Shown: positions 35,051 to 44,098, counted from the stretch's first letter. The stretch: DNA of 64,000 bases from XYD12-FULL-36-8 sp041739035 (GCA_041739035.1 JBGSOQ010000455.1:79310-143309); one strand, 5' to 3'. Notes: generated by a model not told the origin, from the sequence alone. A program made the numbers and translations.

Positions 35051-35770
35051 ATGAGATTCATTTTACAATCTCTTCTAACGGTTCTGCTTATGTTATATTC
35101 GTTTTCAAATGCATATGCACAGCAATTAGACCTGAATAACAACACGTTCTTCTTTCCACATACTTATAAATATCACCAGATGATAAGTTCACTTGGTTTA
35201 TCCACGGCTAAATTACCTGAAGATGTTGTAGAAACAGATGACTTAATCAGAGCACCTCTATTTTCATACAGAGTGAAGTATGGCCTGCCTGAAAACTTTG
35301 TGGCAGAGGGTGGAGTGGAAACTAATATCGTAACCTGGCAATTTTCATTAGGGCCTAAATGGCATTATCAAATTAACAGAATGGGGTTTTCCTTGGGAAC
35401 AGATATTGCGTTTTGGACTGGGAAGTTAAACCATTTTGGTTTTGATACTGATGTTACTGGCTGGACACTTTATCCAAACATTAGCGCAGGATACCAGTTT
35501 AATAAATTTGCAATTTCAATAAAATCAGAAGTGGTTCTTAACCTGGCTGAAACTTCAACTCAGGGTGACCTTGAGATCTCTGATAATTTAGATTTCTATA
35601 ATGGATGGACTATTGGTGTTTATCTTGAGCAGCCGTTATGGAAAGATAACTATGTCGTTCTCGGCATCAGATCAACATTTCTAAAATATTATTACCCATT
35701 GTGGGCAGCATTTTCAACTTTTGACAGAACTTATTATATACCAGAAGCAACAATAACATTTATATTATGA
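35051..35770 (+). CDS. Outer-membrane beta-barrel, first gene of barrel/GDPD/barrel module 1
   Basis: The 239-residue protein starts at the ATG at 35051 rather than a TTG four codons earlier, which gives a clean signal ending AYAQ. Barrel strands follow, with SSLGLSTAKLPEDVVETDDLIRAP, KYGLPENFV and LEQPLWKDNYVV. The C-terminus is ATITFIL. It aligns with the protein at 50060-50770 (PEDIV, GLPSNFV, LEQPFYKT, LKLYYPEWPLF.AFDRYYWIPE). The stop overlaps the start of the GDPD gene as ATGA. It is probably an outer-membrane partner of the GDPD lipoprotein. The family is not recognised by name. Confidence 0.78.
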   Translation: MRFILQSLLTVLLMLYSFSNAYAQQLDLNNNTFFFPHTYKYHQMISSLGLSTAKLPEDVVETDDLIRAPLFSYRVKYGLPENFVAEGGVETNIVTWQFSLGPKWHYQINRMGFSLGTDIAFWTGKLNHFGFDTDVTGWTLYPNISAGYQFNKFAISIKSEVVLNLAETSTQGDLEISDNLDFYNGWTIGVYLEQPLWKDNYVVLGIRSTFLKYYYPLWAAFSTFDRTYYIPEATITFIL

Positions 35771-37011
35771 AAAAATTATTAATTCTAATCGCTAGTCTGC
35801 TTTTATTTAATTCGTGTAATAATGAAGTGGACATTACTAATCCGGTAGTTGATCCGAGTAATTTTATGAGTCAGACAAAACCTTTGCCTGAAATTTCCAA
35901 GCCTTTAATGGAAGGCGTATATGAAGTTATTGAAGGAAAAGATCTGCTTGGCGATCAGGTTGTAGTAAAATGGAACCGGGACAGACTTTCCATTTTCTCG
36001 GGCAAGAATGGCGGGTACATTATTTTGGAAAGCGGTTCATTAGATTCAGTAGTTTTTTTAACTGGTTACTGGAGATATTCAACCAGTACAGAAACTGGAG
36101 TTGCAACTTTTTATATTCCTTCTGATGCTGGTGGAGGGGAGATAGTATCCGGCAATACACCCGCAACAGAGATTAGGTTTATTGGTGAATATGGATCGGG
36201 TAGCGAATTAGCAAATAAGCCACTGACTTTGAAATTTAAAAGACCATTCAGTGATGAAGTAAAGCAAAGTAATTTTTATATTCTTGCTCATAGGGGGGGA
36301 GGACGAAATTCAGATTACCTTGGTGTTTCTGAAAACTCTATTGAGATGATAAAAATAGCTGAGAGATTTGGATCAGATGGTATTGAAATTGATGCCCGTC
36401 TTTCAAAAGATGGTGTGCCATTTTTATATCACGATGGTGATATCAATCTTCGCTTAACTCAAAAGAGCTTGATCTGGGGAGACATTGAATCTTTTACGTG
36501 GGCACAGTTAAGATCTCTTGTAACATTAAGAAATGGAGAGAAAATACCCTCATTACGTGAGGCTTTAGAATTTGTTCTCTTGGAAACGAATATTCGAGCA
36601 GTCTGGCTGGATACAAAAGATGTTGATGTTGTTCCTTCATCGATTGAAATTTTGACAGAAATTAATGAACGTGCTGTTCAAATGGGTAGAGATTTAAAAA
36701 TTGTTTTAGGTATTCCGGCTGATGACATCTATGAAGAATTCATCACTCAACCAGGCTTTCAAGATATTGCATCTCTTTGTGAACTTTCTATTGATCAAGT
36801 CAGACAAGCTAATTCTGATGTTTGGGCTCCAAGATGGACTCAGGGAACACAAAATTCTACAGTTGCGGAAATGCAGTCTGAAGGAAGGCTGGTTTTTACC
36901 TGGACTTTAGATGAAGCTAATTATATTGAGGCATTTATTAACGAAGGTAATTTTGATGGCATTCTTACTAATTATCCTACAATAGTATCATACTATCATT
37001 ATATTAAATAG
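35767..37011 (+). CDS. Glycerophosphodiester phosphodiesterase-family lipoprotein
   Basis: The 414-residue protein has a lipobox FNSC (Cys17). An N-terminal domain (about 40-165) of unknown type (LMEGVYEVIEG, VVVKWNRDRLSIFSGKNGGY) comes first. The GDPD barrel follows, with all key motifs: HRGG (175-178), EN (189-190), EIDARLSKDG (Glu207, Asp209) and YHD (221-223). GDPD enzymes split glycerophosphodiesters with a divalent metal. The ATGA overlap with the barrel gene before it and the 13-base gap to the next barrel show one operon. The paralogue at 50849-52123 keeps the same two-domain layout. It is predicted to be membrane-anchored and periplasmic or surface-exposed. Confidence 0.88.
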   Translation: MKKLLILIASLLLFNSCNNEVDITNPVVDPSNFMSQTKPLPEISKPLMEGVYEVIEGKDLLGDQVVVKWNRDRLSIFSGKNGGYIILESGSLDSVVFLTGYWRYSTSTETGVATFYIPSDAGGGEIVSGNTPATEIRFIGEYGSGSELANKPLTLKFKRPFSDEVKQSNFYILAHRGGGRNSDYLGVSENSIEMIKIAERFGSDGIEIDARLSKDGVPFLYHDGDINLRLTQKSLIWGDIESFTWAQLRSLVTLRNGEKIPSLREALEFVLLETNIRAVWLDTKDVDVVPSSIEILTEINERAVQMGRDLKIVLGIPADDIYEEFITQPGFQDIASLCELSIDQVRQANSDVWAPRWTQGTQNSTVAEMQSEGRLVFTWTLDEANYIEAFINEGNFDGILTNYPTIVSYYHYIK

Positions 37012-37024
37012 AAATGAAATTATT

Positions 37025-37606
37025 ATGCAATTAAAAAAAATATTACTTAGTGCGTTTTTGTTAAGCTCAGTTGTGTTCGGACAAATGAACAATACAACTT
37101 ATTCTTTATCAACTGAGATATCTTTGGGTTATTCGCGTTACCTTACAACAATGGATTATGAAGACCTAAACCAGAATGGATTTTCTGGCCTTGTAAAAGT
37201 AATGTGGAATCCTGAACATCTTTTAAGCATTGGATTAGAAACCGGATATCAGTACTTCTACTCAATTGATATTAATAATTACGACACAGAATTTGGTTCA
37301 ACTCAATTTAAAGCATCTATGTACGCTGTTCCTGTATTTTTTGTTTTTGCGATGAAGGTTGCACCCAATGTTAAATTAACTGCAGGTACAGGAATTCATT
37401 TGCTTTATAACTCTGGCGAGATATTCGGTGACAAGATTGAGAGCAACCAAATCAGTATCGGTGCTCATGCCGGGGTTTCTTACACATATCCAATTAATAA
37501 TTCTATGTCGATTGGCGGTGAATTGATGTATTCATACATATCAAAGCTTCAAGATCAAACTGTGGCGATTCAATTTATGTTCGTTTATGATTTTTTAAAG
37601 TACTAA
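37025..37606 (+). CDS. Outer-membrane beta-barrel, third gene of module 1
   Basis: The 193-residue protein has a signal ending VFGQ (about 19). A small barrel follows, with SLGYSRYLTTMDYED, GLVKVMWNPEHLLSIGLETGY, AGVSYTYPI and a C-terminal FMFVYDFLKY. It aligns with the protein at 52125-52715 (NLKVMWKPDYLLRAGIE, AAYFIPI, ISFAYKFFEW). It follows the GDPD gene by 13 bases. The same order in both modules suggests that the two barrels and the lipoprotein work as a unit at the outer membrane. Confidence 0.78.
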   Translation: MQLKKILLSAFLLSSVVFGQMNNTTYSLSTEISLGYSRYLTTMDYEDLNQNGFSGLVKVMWNPEHLLSIGLETGYQYFYSIDINNYDTEFGSTQFKASMYAVPVFFVFAMKVAPNVKLTAGTGIHLLYNSGEIFGDKIESNQISIGAHAGVSYTYPINNSMSIGGELMYSYISKLQDQTVAIQFMFVYDFLKY

Positions 37607-37724
37607 TTAAAGTATAGAAAATTTCAATTTAGAGTCGAGGGTATTGTATTTTAAAAACACAATATGAATCAAATAATATTAAAGTTTTCTATTTTTTCTA
37701 AGTAAGATAAAGGATATGATAATT

Positions 37725-39074
37725 ATGAAATCAATATTACTTACATTTTTAGTAATTGTCTTCTTGTCATCATCCTTTGCTCAAGACAGTCATTACTGGA
37801 ATTTGCAGTATGGTACAAAATCTACATTACTCGGCGGTGCAGTAATAGGAAGTGTTAGGGAATTAAGTGCAACATATTATAATCCCGGTGCAGTTGCCTT
37901 GTTCAATGATCCTAAACTTATATTATCTGCAAAGGTTTATCAGTATGAGGCCATCACAGTGGTAAATGGTGCAGGTGAAGATAAAGATTTAGACTATTCA
38001 AGTATTTCTCCTGCACCAACATTTGTTGCGTTCGATATAATAATCGATACCACAGGCAGAAACAAACTTGCCTTTTCTCTTTTAACAAGACAATCAATGA
38101 ATTTTGAATTTGAATCCAGACAAATTGGAATAGAGAGTGCTGGCTTACCAGCTACTAATTTTGTTGCAGGCGGGTTAACGATGCAGCAGAAATTTGATGA
38201 AATATGGGGCGGACTTACTTTCTCACGTAGATTATCTGAAATAGTTGGATTAGGTGTTACTGCATACGTTGCCTATCGTGATCAGACAAATCACTTACAA
38301 ACGGTTATTGAAGATTTGGATTCTATAAATCAGATTTCATCTATCACCGCATTTAGAAATTTAAAGTTTCAAAATTACCGTGTGTTATTAAAAACCGGGC
38401 TTGGTGTAAATCTGGATCCGATAACTTTTGGATTAACAGTAACTACTCCAAGTTTAAGTTTACTAGGTAGCGGTTCGTATGGATATAATAATTTTGTGAA
38501 TAATCCTTATGACCCAACTAAAAATGTTTATGAAAGCAATTATCAAGATGAACTTGAATCAACATATAAAACATCTTGGGCTGTTGGATTTGGTGCGGCA
38601 TATTGGAGTAAATCGTTTAGCGTTCATTTTAGTGCTGAGTGGTATGATGCAGTAAAAAAATATGATCCAATCTCACTGAATCCTTTATACTCTCAAAGCA
38701 GGGAGGAGTATTTTACAAAAGAAATATCACAACAGTTTAGAAGTATTATTAATGCAGGGATTGGTATTGATTATAAATTAAATGATAAATTTAGTCTGGC
38801 AGGAAGTATTATAACAGATTTTTCTGCTAACGATACAAATGCTGAAACTAATATTGCTCTTTCAAGATGGGATATTTACCATATAAGTGCCGGATCATAT
38901 TTTAACATAGGTAGTTCCGAGATCACTCTAGGATTATCATACTCATTCGGTAATGATGTTATCAGGCAAATTGCTGATATCGGAAATCCAGATATTGGAA
39001 CAGGAAATAGATTGAATACAACTTCAGATGTAAAGTTTACCCGCATTAAAGTTTTGTTTGGTTTTATATTTTAA
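37725..39074 (+). CDS. FadL/OmpP1-like outer-membrane protein
   Basis: The 449-residue protein starts at the ATG at 37725, with AAAGGA ten bases upstream; an ATG nine bases earlier overlaps that site. The signal ends SFAQ. The early segment LLGGAVIGSVRELSATYYNPGAVAL has the N-terminal hatch pattern of FadL-type transporters (GxA...D.SA.Y.NPA). Barrel strands continue to VLFGFIF. The family moves hydrophobic compounds such as fatty acids or aromatics across the outer membrane. It follows barrel/GDPD module 1 by about 120 bases and may be a separate transcript. A bidirectional terminator lies about 90 bases after it. Confidence 0.75.
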   Translation: MKSILLTFLVIVFLSSSFAQDSHYWNLQYGTKSTLLGGAVIGSVRELSATYYNPGAVALFNDPKLILSAKVYQYEAITVVNGAGEDKDLDYSSISPAPTFVAFDIIIDTTGRNKLAFSLLTRQSMNFEFESRQIGIESAGLPATNFVAGGLTMQQKFDEIWGGLTFSRRLSEIVGLGVTAYVAYRDQTNHLQTVIEDLDSINQISSITAFRNLKFQNYRVLLKTGLGVNLDPITFGLTVTTPSLSLLGSGSYGYNNFVNNPYDPTKNVYESNYQDELESTYKTSWAVGFGAAYWSKSFSVHFSAEWYDAVKKYDPISLNPLYSQSREEYFTKEISQQFRSIINAGIGIDYKLNDKFSLAGSIITDFSANDTNAETNIALSRWDIYHISAGSYFNIGSSEITLGLSYSFGNDVIRQIADIGNPDIGTGNRLNTTSDVKFTRIKVLFGFIF

Positions 39075-39166
39075 GCAGTTTCATTGTATAATGATCAGAA
39101 TCTTATCTCGTTCGCAATAGTTTATCAGTATGAGTCAATACACCAGGTAAGTAAGGCCTGAGAAAA

Positions 39167-39202
39167 AAACATAAGTCCCAAAAAATTTCGGGATTTATGT
39201 TT
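39167..39202. terminator. Bidirectional terminator between convergent FadL-like gene and DUF1214 relic
   Basis: AAACATAA-TCCC / GGGA-TTATGTTT stem with an AT loop, A-run before and T-containing run after, placed between converging coding regions. Confidence 0.7.
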
Positions 39203-39224
39203 ATAAAAATTTCATATAACACAA

Positions 39225-39863
39225 TTATTTTTTTACTAACTCCAACGGCGGTTGTTTCCATGAGCCATCGAGCGCATCTTGTTTTGGCCAATAAAGTCGA
39301 AGCACAACCCAGAAGGGTCCATCGGGTGCAGGAAGCCAGTTAGATTCATTTTCTTTGCCCGGTGATTCATACTGAACATAGATAGTTACCCCACCTTTTG
39401 CATCTTTCTTAAATTGAGGAAGCATAGGAGAGTTAACTAAATATCTGTTTATTGGATTAGCTACAAGCAAACTTGCCGGCAGCTTATACATTGTGAATGA
39501 CCAGAATGCATTTACCGGGTGATAATCGCCGGGCGGGAGATAAATAGTGTATTTGTTTCCTTTCCCGTTAAGTGGCTGACCTGAGGCATCTTCTCTATAT
39601 ATAGGATACATTGCTTCTTTCTCAGAGTTACCATAAATCCCCAATGCTGCGGCCGCGTAACGGTAAAGATAATTATTCTTCAAAAACTCTCTTGTGCCAA
39701 ATAATTCTCCGCTGGTTACCTTGCCGGTTGCTAATTCGGTCTTTTCAAACTCAGCAAGTTCTTTCTGTGCATCATCCATTCCTTGCTCAACCGCTTTTTT
39801 TATTTCGGGCGAAAGGTTTGCAGCGTTAAAATCCAATCCACCGCCAATATTTATTTTTGCAAA
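39225..39863 (-). pseudogene. C-terminal half of a DUF1254/DUF1214 gene
   Basis: About 212 codons survive, reading FAKINIGGGLDFNAANLSPE at the start. They then match the C-terminal half of the protein at 23021-24421 closely (NNYLYRY, VNAFWSFTMY, NRYLVNSPML, ESNWLPAPDGPF, GSWKQPPLELVKK). Upstream of 39863 the frame meets TGA and the sequence loses all similarity. The DUF1254 half, the signal peptide and the promoter are absent. The remaining frame has no internal stop, so the loss is recent or the piece is expressed as a fragment from an internal ATG at 39836. Confidence 0.85.
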
Positions 39864-40040
39864 TCACCACCACTAAAAAGCAAGAACAAACAAAACTAGA
39901 TTAAGATGGAAATGTGACGTGAATATGTTAACGAATATTTTTGTTTATAAACTTACTTATTGATTAAAACTTTGTATTGAACTAAGTTGCAACTAGTAAA
40001 TAAAACAATTCTTAATTCATAAATTAAAAACAGTATAATT

Positions 40041-40532
40041 ATGAAAACCAATATCCTTAACAGCTTAATAATAATATGTTTGCTGTCTTTACTAATCGCC
40101 TGTAATACAAACAAAACAGAATCAGATAATGTAGTGATTGACAAAGAACAGATCAAAAAAGAAATTCAAGCCAAGGAAAATGAATTTGCTGAGACTTACA
40201 ATTCTGGAGTAGCAAAAGCTATAGGATATTATGCAGATGATGCGATATCGTTTGTTCAAAACAATGCACCGTTGGTAGGCAAACCAGCAATTGTAGCATA
40301 TTTGATGTCAGGCATAAATGATGATAATAAATCCAATAAAATTTCGTTTACAACGAATGAAGTTTTTGTATCGAACGATGGAAACCAGGTAGTTGAGATT
40401 GGCTATTACAAAGTAGTTGACTCAGCTAATACTGCTGTTAATACCGGAAATTACATGGTTCTGTTTGAAAAAAGAGACGGCAAATATGTGTGTGTCAGGG
40501 ATATGAGTGCTTCTGATATGCCGCTTGAATAA
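40041..40532 (+). CDS. DUF4440/SnoaL-like lipoprotein
   Basis: The 163-residue protein has a lipobox LIAC (Cys21). One NTF2-like domain follows, with KENEFAETYNSGVAKAIGYYADDAISFVQNNAPLVGKPAI and later VVEIGYYKVVD and GKYVCVRDMSASDMP. The pattern is that of DUF4440 or ketosteroid-isomerase-like proteins, which bind small hydrophobic ligands in a cone-shaped fold. No catalytic residues can be named. It stands alone between the DUF1214 relic and the Asn-rich protein gene. A function in ligand binding in the envelope is inference. Confidence 0.8.
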   Translation: MKTNILNSLIIICLLSLLIACNTNKTESDNVVIDKEQIKKEIQAKENEFAETYNSGVAKAIGYYADDAISFVQNNAPLVGKPAIVAYLMSGINDDNKSNKISFTTNEVFVSNDGNQVVEIGYYKVVDSANTAVNTGNYMVLFEKRDGKYVCVRDMSASDMPLE

Positions 40533-40726
40533 AAAGAAATTGATATATTTTTGAAAGAGGCCGTTTTAATCGTTTTATTCCGAGTCCTGTATATCGTTTG
40601 ATAGGTTTATTTCAGAATCTAATTTTTCGACTTTGAGAAGAAATGAGTACCTGAAATAGATTCAGGTTGACAAAAATTTTTTAAGGCGTTTTTTTACTGA
40701 ATCATTTTCATATATAATGAATTTAA

Positions 40727-41797
40727 TTATCTTCTTCTGCCTCCCCCACCACCTCTGGAACTTCCGCTGCTATAATTGCCTCCACTTCTCGAACGGGATG
40801 AACTCATAGACTGATTAGTTGATGTCTGCTTCCTTGTAGTAGTTGATGGTGTTTTTGTCTGATTTGTTGTTGTCGAAGTTCCCTTTGATTTGTTGTTTGA
40901 AACATTGCTCTTGTTATTAGATACATTATTCTTATTATTTGAAACGTTGTTTCTATTATTCGATACGTTATTCTTATTGTTTGAAACGTTGTTCCTGTTA
41001 TTCGACACGTTATTTCTATTATAATTACCGTTAGAATTATAATGGTTCACGGTATTGGATCTATTTCTGTAATTATTGTAATTGTTATAATTATAAGAAT
41101 TATGAATAACTACTGTATTACCATACCCACCATGATATGGGGCGTGATAGTAATAGTGGTTATGACGATAAACGCTGACCGCCACTACAGTAAAAGCGGC
41201 AAAATATGGCGGATAATATGCATAATGATAAGGCGGATAATAGGGTACATAAACAGGTGAGTACACATACTGCACTATTGGAGTTTGTTCTACTACTACT
41301 ACAGTAGTTGGTGAAGAAACCTTTACAGTATCAGTTTTATTTTCGACATACCCGGGATTCGGAGTTACCGGAGGCTTAGGTTCTATAACATAATCTTTAC
41401 CATAAAGATCTACATCTCCTACAATTTGCATAGTAACTTTATCATTTTTATCCTTCGATACTAAAATTACGGCAACATCCTGTGTTTCTTTTTCAGTTAC
41501 ATCAACCTGAAGAATAAAAGTAAAATCATTGCCATCCTGCTTTGTTACAACCTTTATGAAATCAACTTTATTATCAAGATTTAAATCAAGATTATTAATT
41601 CCGGTTTTTTCTTCATTTAATGATTTTTCAAAATCTTCTATTGTCTTGGATTTCTGAAAAAGATCCAAAACCGCAAAAAGATCCAGGTTATCGCCAGGCA
41701 AGCCTAGAGATGTTGTATCACTATCAGTTTGAGAAAAAACAGGAAAAGTTAAAAAGCTGATTGAGATTATTAACACTGCAAATAAACTATTTTTCAT
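40727..41797 (-). CDS. Exported protein with Asn-rich seven-residue tandem repeats and Gly/Arg tail
   Basis: The 356-residue protein has a signal ending VFSQ. A folded N-terminal domain (about 30-145; LDLFAVLDLFQKSKTIEDFEKSL, DLNLDNKVDFIKV) comes first. A Tyr/Pro-rich hydrophobic stretch (PYYPPYHYAYYPPYF) is next. A run of at least seven near-exact repeats of NNVSNN(K/R) follows, encoded at about 40880-41010 by a 21-base tandem repeat. Thr/Ser-rich sequence and a final SSGSSRGGGGGRRR end it. Repeat number is likely variable between strains. The design, a small domain plus an extended sticky region, suggests a surface or matrix protein; no family is recognised. Confidence 0.65.
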   Translation of the reverse strand: MKNSLFAVLIISISFLTFPVFSQTDSDTTSLGLPGDNLDLFAVLDLFQKSKTIEDFEKSLNEEKTGINNLDLNLDNKVDFIKVVTKQDGNDFTFILQVDVTEKETQDVAVILVSKDKNDKVTMQIVGDVDLYGKDYVIEPKPPVTPNPGYVENKTDTVKVSSPTTVVVVEQTPIVQYVYSPVYVPYYPPYHYAYYPPYFAAFTVVAVSVYRHNHYYYHAPYHGGYGNTVVIHNSYNYNNYNNYRNRSNTVNHYNSNGNYNRNNVSNNRNNVSNNKNNVSNNRNNVSNNKNNVSNNKSNVSNNKSKGTSTTTNQTKTPSTTTRKQTSTNQSMSSSRSRSGGNYSSGSSRGGGGGRRR

Positions 41798-42088
41798 GAC
41801 TCTATATCTTATGAATTTGATATCAAAGTTTACAAAAATTATCTTCAGTAATCAACGAAGTATTTTAAGCAGCGCATCTGTTAATCATTGCTTTTAATAT
41901 GTAAATAGAAAATTTTTTTACAAAAACAGAACTGAGAAAAAAAATCGAGTGGATCCCCCTCCATTCACTAACAACAGTAAAATTGCTGATTATTAACTGA
42001 GTGTAAAACAGAATTAAAGCGTAGTGAATAATTTCGTTTAATTAATAATAAATATTTTTGAAATGCATTCTTAATTTAATGCTGTTTT
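41798..42088. other. Intergenic region before activator B
   Basis: AT-rich sequence between divergent genes. I see no gene or clear hairpin. Promoters for 40727 (-) and 42137 (+) must lie here or in the conserved block that follows. Confidence 0.5.
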
Positions 42089-42142
42089 AATTATCTTCAC
42101 TTTACTATTTTAGGTATAAACATTTATAACCAAGGTATGAAA
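42089..42142 (+). promoter_or_regulatory. 54-base leader element identical to that of activator A
   Basis: Identical to the reverse complement of 15018-15071. It includes GGTATAAACATTTATAACC (42113-42131), an imperfect palindrome that ends six bases before the ATG at 42137. Because it overlaps the ribosome site, protein binding or RNA pairing here would directly affect translation or initiation. Confidence 0.7.
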
Positions 42143-43540
42143 CAAAAATTCTCCAAAATAGTCCTTAACGAAATTATAATGGACAGCATGCCCGGATTGT
42201 CATACATTTTCTCGAAAGATGGAAAATTAGTTTATTGGGGAAGCAAAAAAGCATGGCAGTTGCTTGAGTATTCAGATGAAGATTTAGAAAACAAATATGT
42301 ACTTGAATTTATTGATGAGGCTGATAGAGAAAAGGTTCTGTCTGTATTTCAAAACGTTTTTAAAGAAGGCTATGGACAAGTAGAATGTTTTAATGTAGCT
42401 AAATCTGGGAGAAGGATACCTATTCTTGCACAGGCAAAACTAATTGAAATTGAAGGTGAGGACTACTTGATAGGCATGAGTGTAGAGATATCTGAATCGA
42501 TTGCCGCTCGTAGTAAAATAGCAGAACAGGCAAAAGAAATTTTAAGACTGAACGAACTGCTTAATGCTGAGAACATTTATTTAAAAGATCAACTAAAGAT
42601 GAGTGGTGTGCAGCACGAGATGGTTGGTAAAAGTGATGCCATTAAATATATTCTTTACAAAATTCAGCAAGTTGCTCCAACTGATGCAGCAGTACTAATT
42701 CAGGGTGAAACGGGTACAGGAAAAGAACTTGTTGCAAGAGCAATACACAATGAAAGTAAGCGAAAAAATAAACCGTTTGTTAAGCTAAATTGTGCTTCAA
42801 TTCCTGAAAATCTGATTGAGAGTGAATTATTTGGCCATGAGAAAGGAGCTTTTACAAATGCTATTGAAAAAAGAATTGGAAGATTTGAAATAGCAAATGG
42901 TGGGACAATTTTCTTAGACGAGATTGGTGAATTACCATTGAACGTTCAACCAAAGCTACTGCATGTTTTGCAGCAAGGGGAGTTCGAAAGAATCGGAAGC
43001 TCAAAGACAATTAAAACAGATGTTAGGGTAATTGCTGCAACAAACAAAGTGCTCGAAGAAGAAATTAAAAAAGGAAATTTCAGAAATGATCTTTACTACC
43101 GATTAAATGTATTTCCGGTTTCAGTAGCACCATTGAGAGAAAGAAAAGAAGATATACCTCAACTAGTGGAATATTTTACCAAATTCTACGCTGAAAAATA
43201 TAATAAACCCATAAAAATTATTCCCAAAAAATGTATGAAAAGGTTAATGAATTTTGAGTGGCCGGGAAATATTCGTGAACTCGAAAATTTAATCGAGCGA
43301 GCTGTAATTACATCGCAGAACAATACACTCACATTTGAATCTATTCCAGAATCCAAAGTTGCTTCAAATGAAAATGCTTCATTGATCGAAATAGAAAGAA
43401 ATCATATAATTAAAACTCTGGAAAAGACGTACTGGAAAATAAGCGGCAATGGTGGTGCTGCTTCCCTTCTAAAAATTAATCCTGAAACATTAAGATCCAA
43501 GATTCGGAAGCTGGGCATTAAAAGAACTATGACCGGATGA
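42137..43540 (+). CDS. PAS / AAA+ / Fis-type sigma-54-dependent activator, module B
   Basis: The 467-residue paralogue of 13635-14981 has an intact N-terminus (MKQKFSKIVLNEII), a PAS domain (about 15-120) and a coiled linker. The AAA+ core has Walker A GETGTGKE (190-197), sigma-54 loop GAFTNA (237-242), Walker B GGTIFLDEIGE (255-265) and R-finger region RNDLYYRLNVFP. A Fis-like DNA-binding end has NPETLRSKIRKLGI. The PAS domains of the two copies are much less alike than their AAA+ cores, so they may sense different ligands. It lies 183 bases before the ABM-like gene; its likely target promoter is at 43642. No receiver domain is present. Confidence 0.94.
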   Translation: MKQKFSKIVLNEIIMDSMPGLSYIFSKDGKLVYWGSKKAWQLLEYSDEDLENKYVLEFIDEADREKVLSVFQNVFKEGYGQVECFNVAKSGRRIPILAQAKLIEIEGEDYLIGMSVEISESIAARSKIAEQAKEILRLNELLNAENIYLKDQLKMSGVQHEMVGKSDAIKYILYKIQQVAPTDAAVLIQGETGTGKELVARAIHNESKRKNKPFVKLNCASIPENLIESELFGHEKGAFTNAIEKRIGRFEIANGGTIFLDEIGELPLNVQPKLLHVLQQGEFERIGSSKTIKTDVRVIAATNKVLEEEIKKGNFRNDLYYRLNVFPVSVAPLRERKEDIPQLVEYFTKFYAEKYNKPIKIIPKKCMKRLMNFEWPGNIRELENLIERAVITSQNNTLTFESIPESKVASNENASLIEIERNHIIKTLEKTYWKISGNGGAASLLKINPETLRSKIRKLGIKRTMTG

Positions 43541-43641
43541 TCTGGCGTTTAATTTAACGATTTTCATTATATATAACGACTGATTAACCAGTAATTTAAT
43601 TATTTTCTGCAATAATCGTGATAATTCGAACTTTCAATGAC

Positions 43642-43657
43642 TGGCTGAGTTATTGTA
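43642..43657 (+). promoter_or_regulatory. Weaker sigma-54-like promoter for module B
   Basis: TGGCTGAGTTATTGTA keeps TGG and TTG at the right spacing, but the -12 dinucleotide is GT instead of GC. It lies 66 bases before the ABM-like gene, almost the same place as the copy A promoter (64 bases). An ACTG..TTAA.CAGT palindrome lies about 65 bases upstream. Confidence 0.5.
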
Positions 43658-43722
43658 GCTATGAGTAACATTCTTAATAAAAATTTCTGAATTACAAAAA
43701 GGATTGAATAGAGCTGGATATT

Positions 43723-43998
43723 ATGGAAACCGTAACAATAAGCGCCAGAATCAGTGAAAAGAAAAAAGTTGAATTTTATCAAACAATGGAATCACTAAAA
43801 ATGTTGGTAAAAAATTATTGTAACGAATTTGAATTGGATGTTAGTCCGGATAACAATTTAACAATCAAGATAGATTTTAATAGTATGGATGAGTTGAAAA
43901 GTAATTTCAATAATAATGAATTCAACATACTGAAAGGTTCAGTAAGAAGTTTGTGCGATCATGTAAGCGTTAAAATTAACGATGTAAATACGAATTAA
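43723..43998 (+). CDS. Small ABM-like (ferredoxin-fold) protein, module B
   Basis: The 91-residue cytoplasmic protein is paralogous to 13164-13445: METVTISARI, FYQTMESL, NEFELDVSPDN, then NNEFNILKGSVRSLCDH. The conserved Cys in SLC and the NNEFNILKG stretch are the strongest shared features and may mark the functional surface. AAAGGA lies upstream of the ATG. It is followed after 100 bases by the sulfatase. Its constant place between activator and sulfatase in two modules argues for a role in the same pathway, such as ligand handling or control of the activator. Family membership is structural guesswork. Confidence 0.72.
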   Translation: METVTISARISEKKKVEFYQTMESLKMLVKNYCNEFELDVSPDNNLTIKIDFNSMDELKSNFNNNEFNILKGSVRSLCDHVSVKINDVNTN

Positions 43999-44098
43999 TT
44001 ATTCTCAATAAACTATTTCACAAGAATTAAAAAAGATTTGTAACATTGAAAATTCATCAAAAACAATTTCAATCAACAATCCTTAAGGAGGAAAACTT

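Noticed and set aside
40880..41010. Regular 21-base repeats as a possible CRISPR array
   Set aside because: The units are contiguous, without spacers, and encode in-frame NNVSNN repeats of an exported protein.
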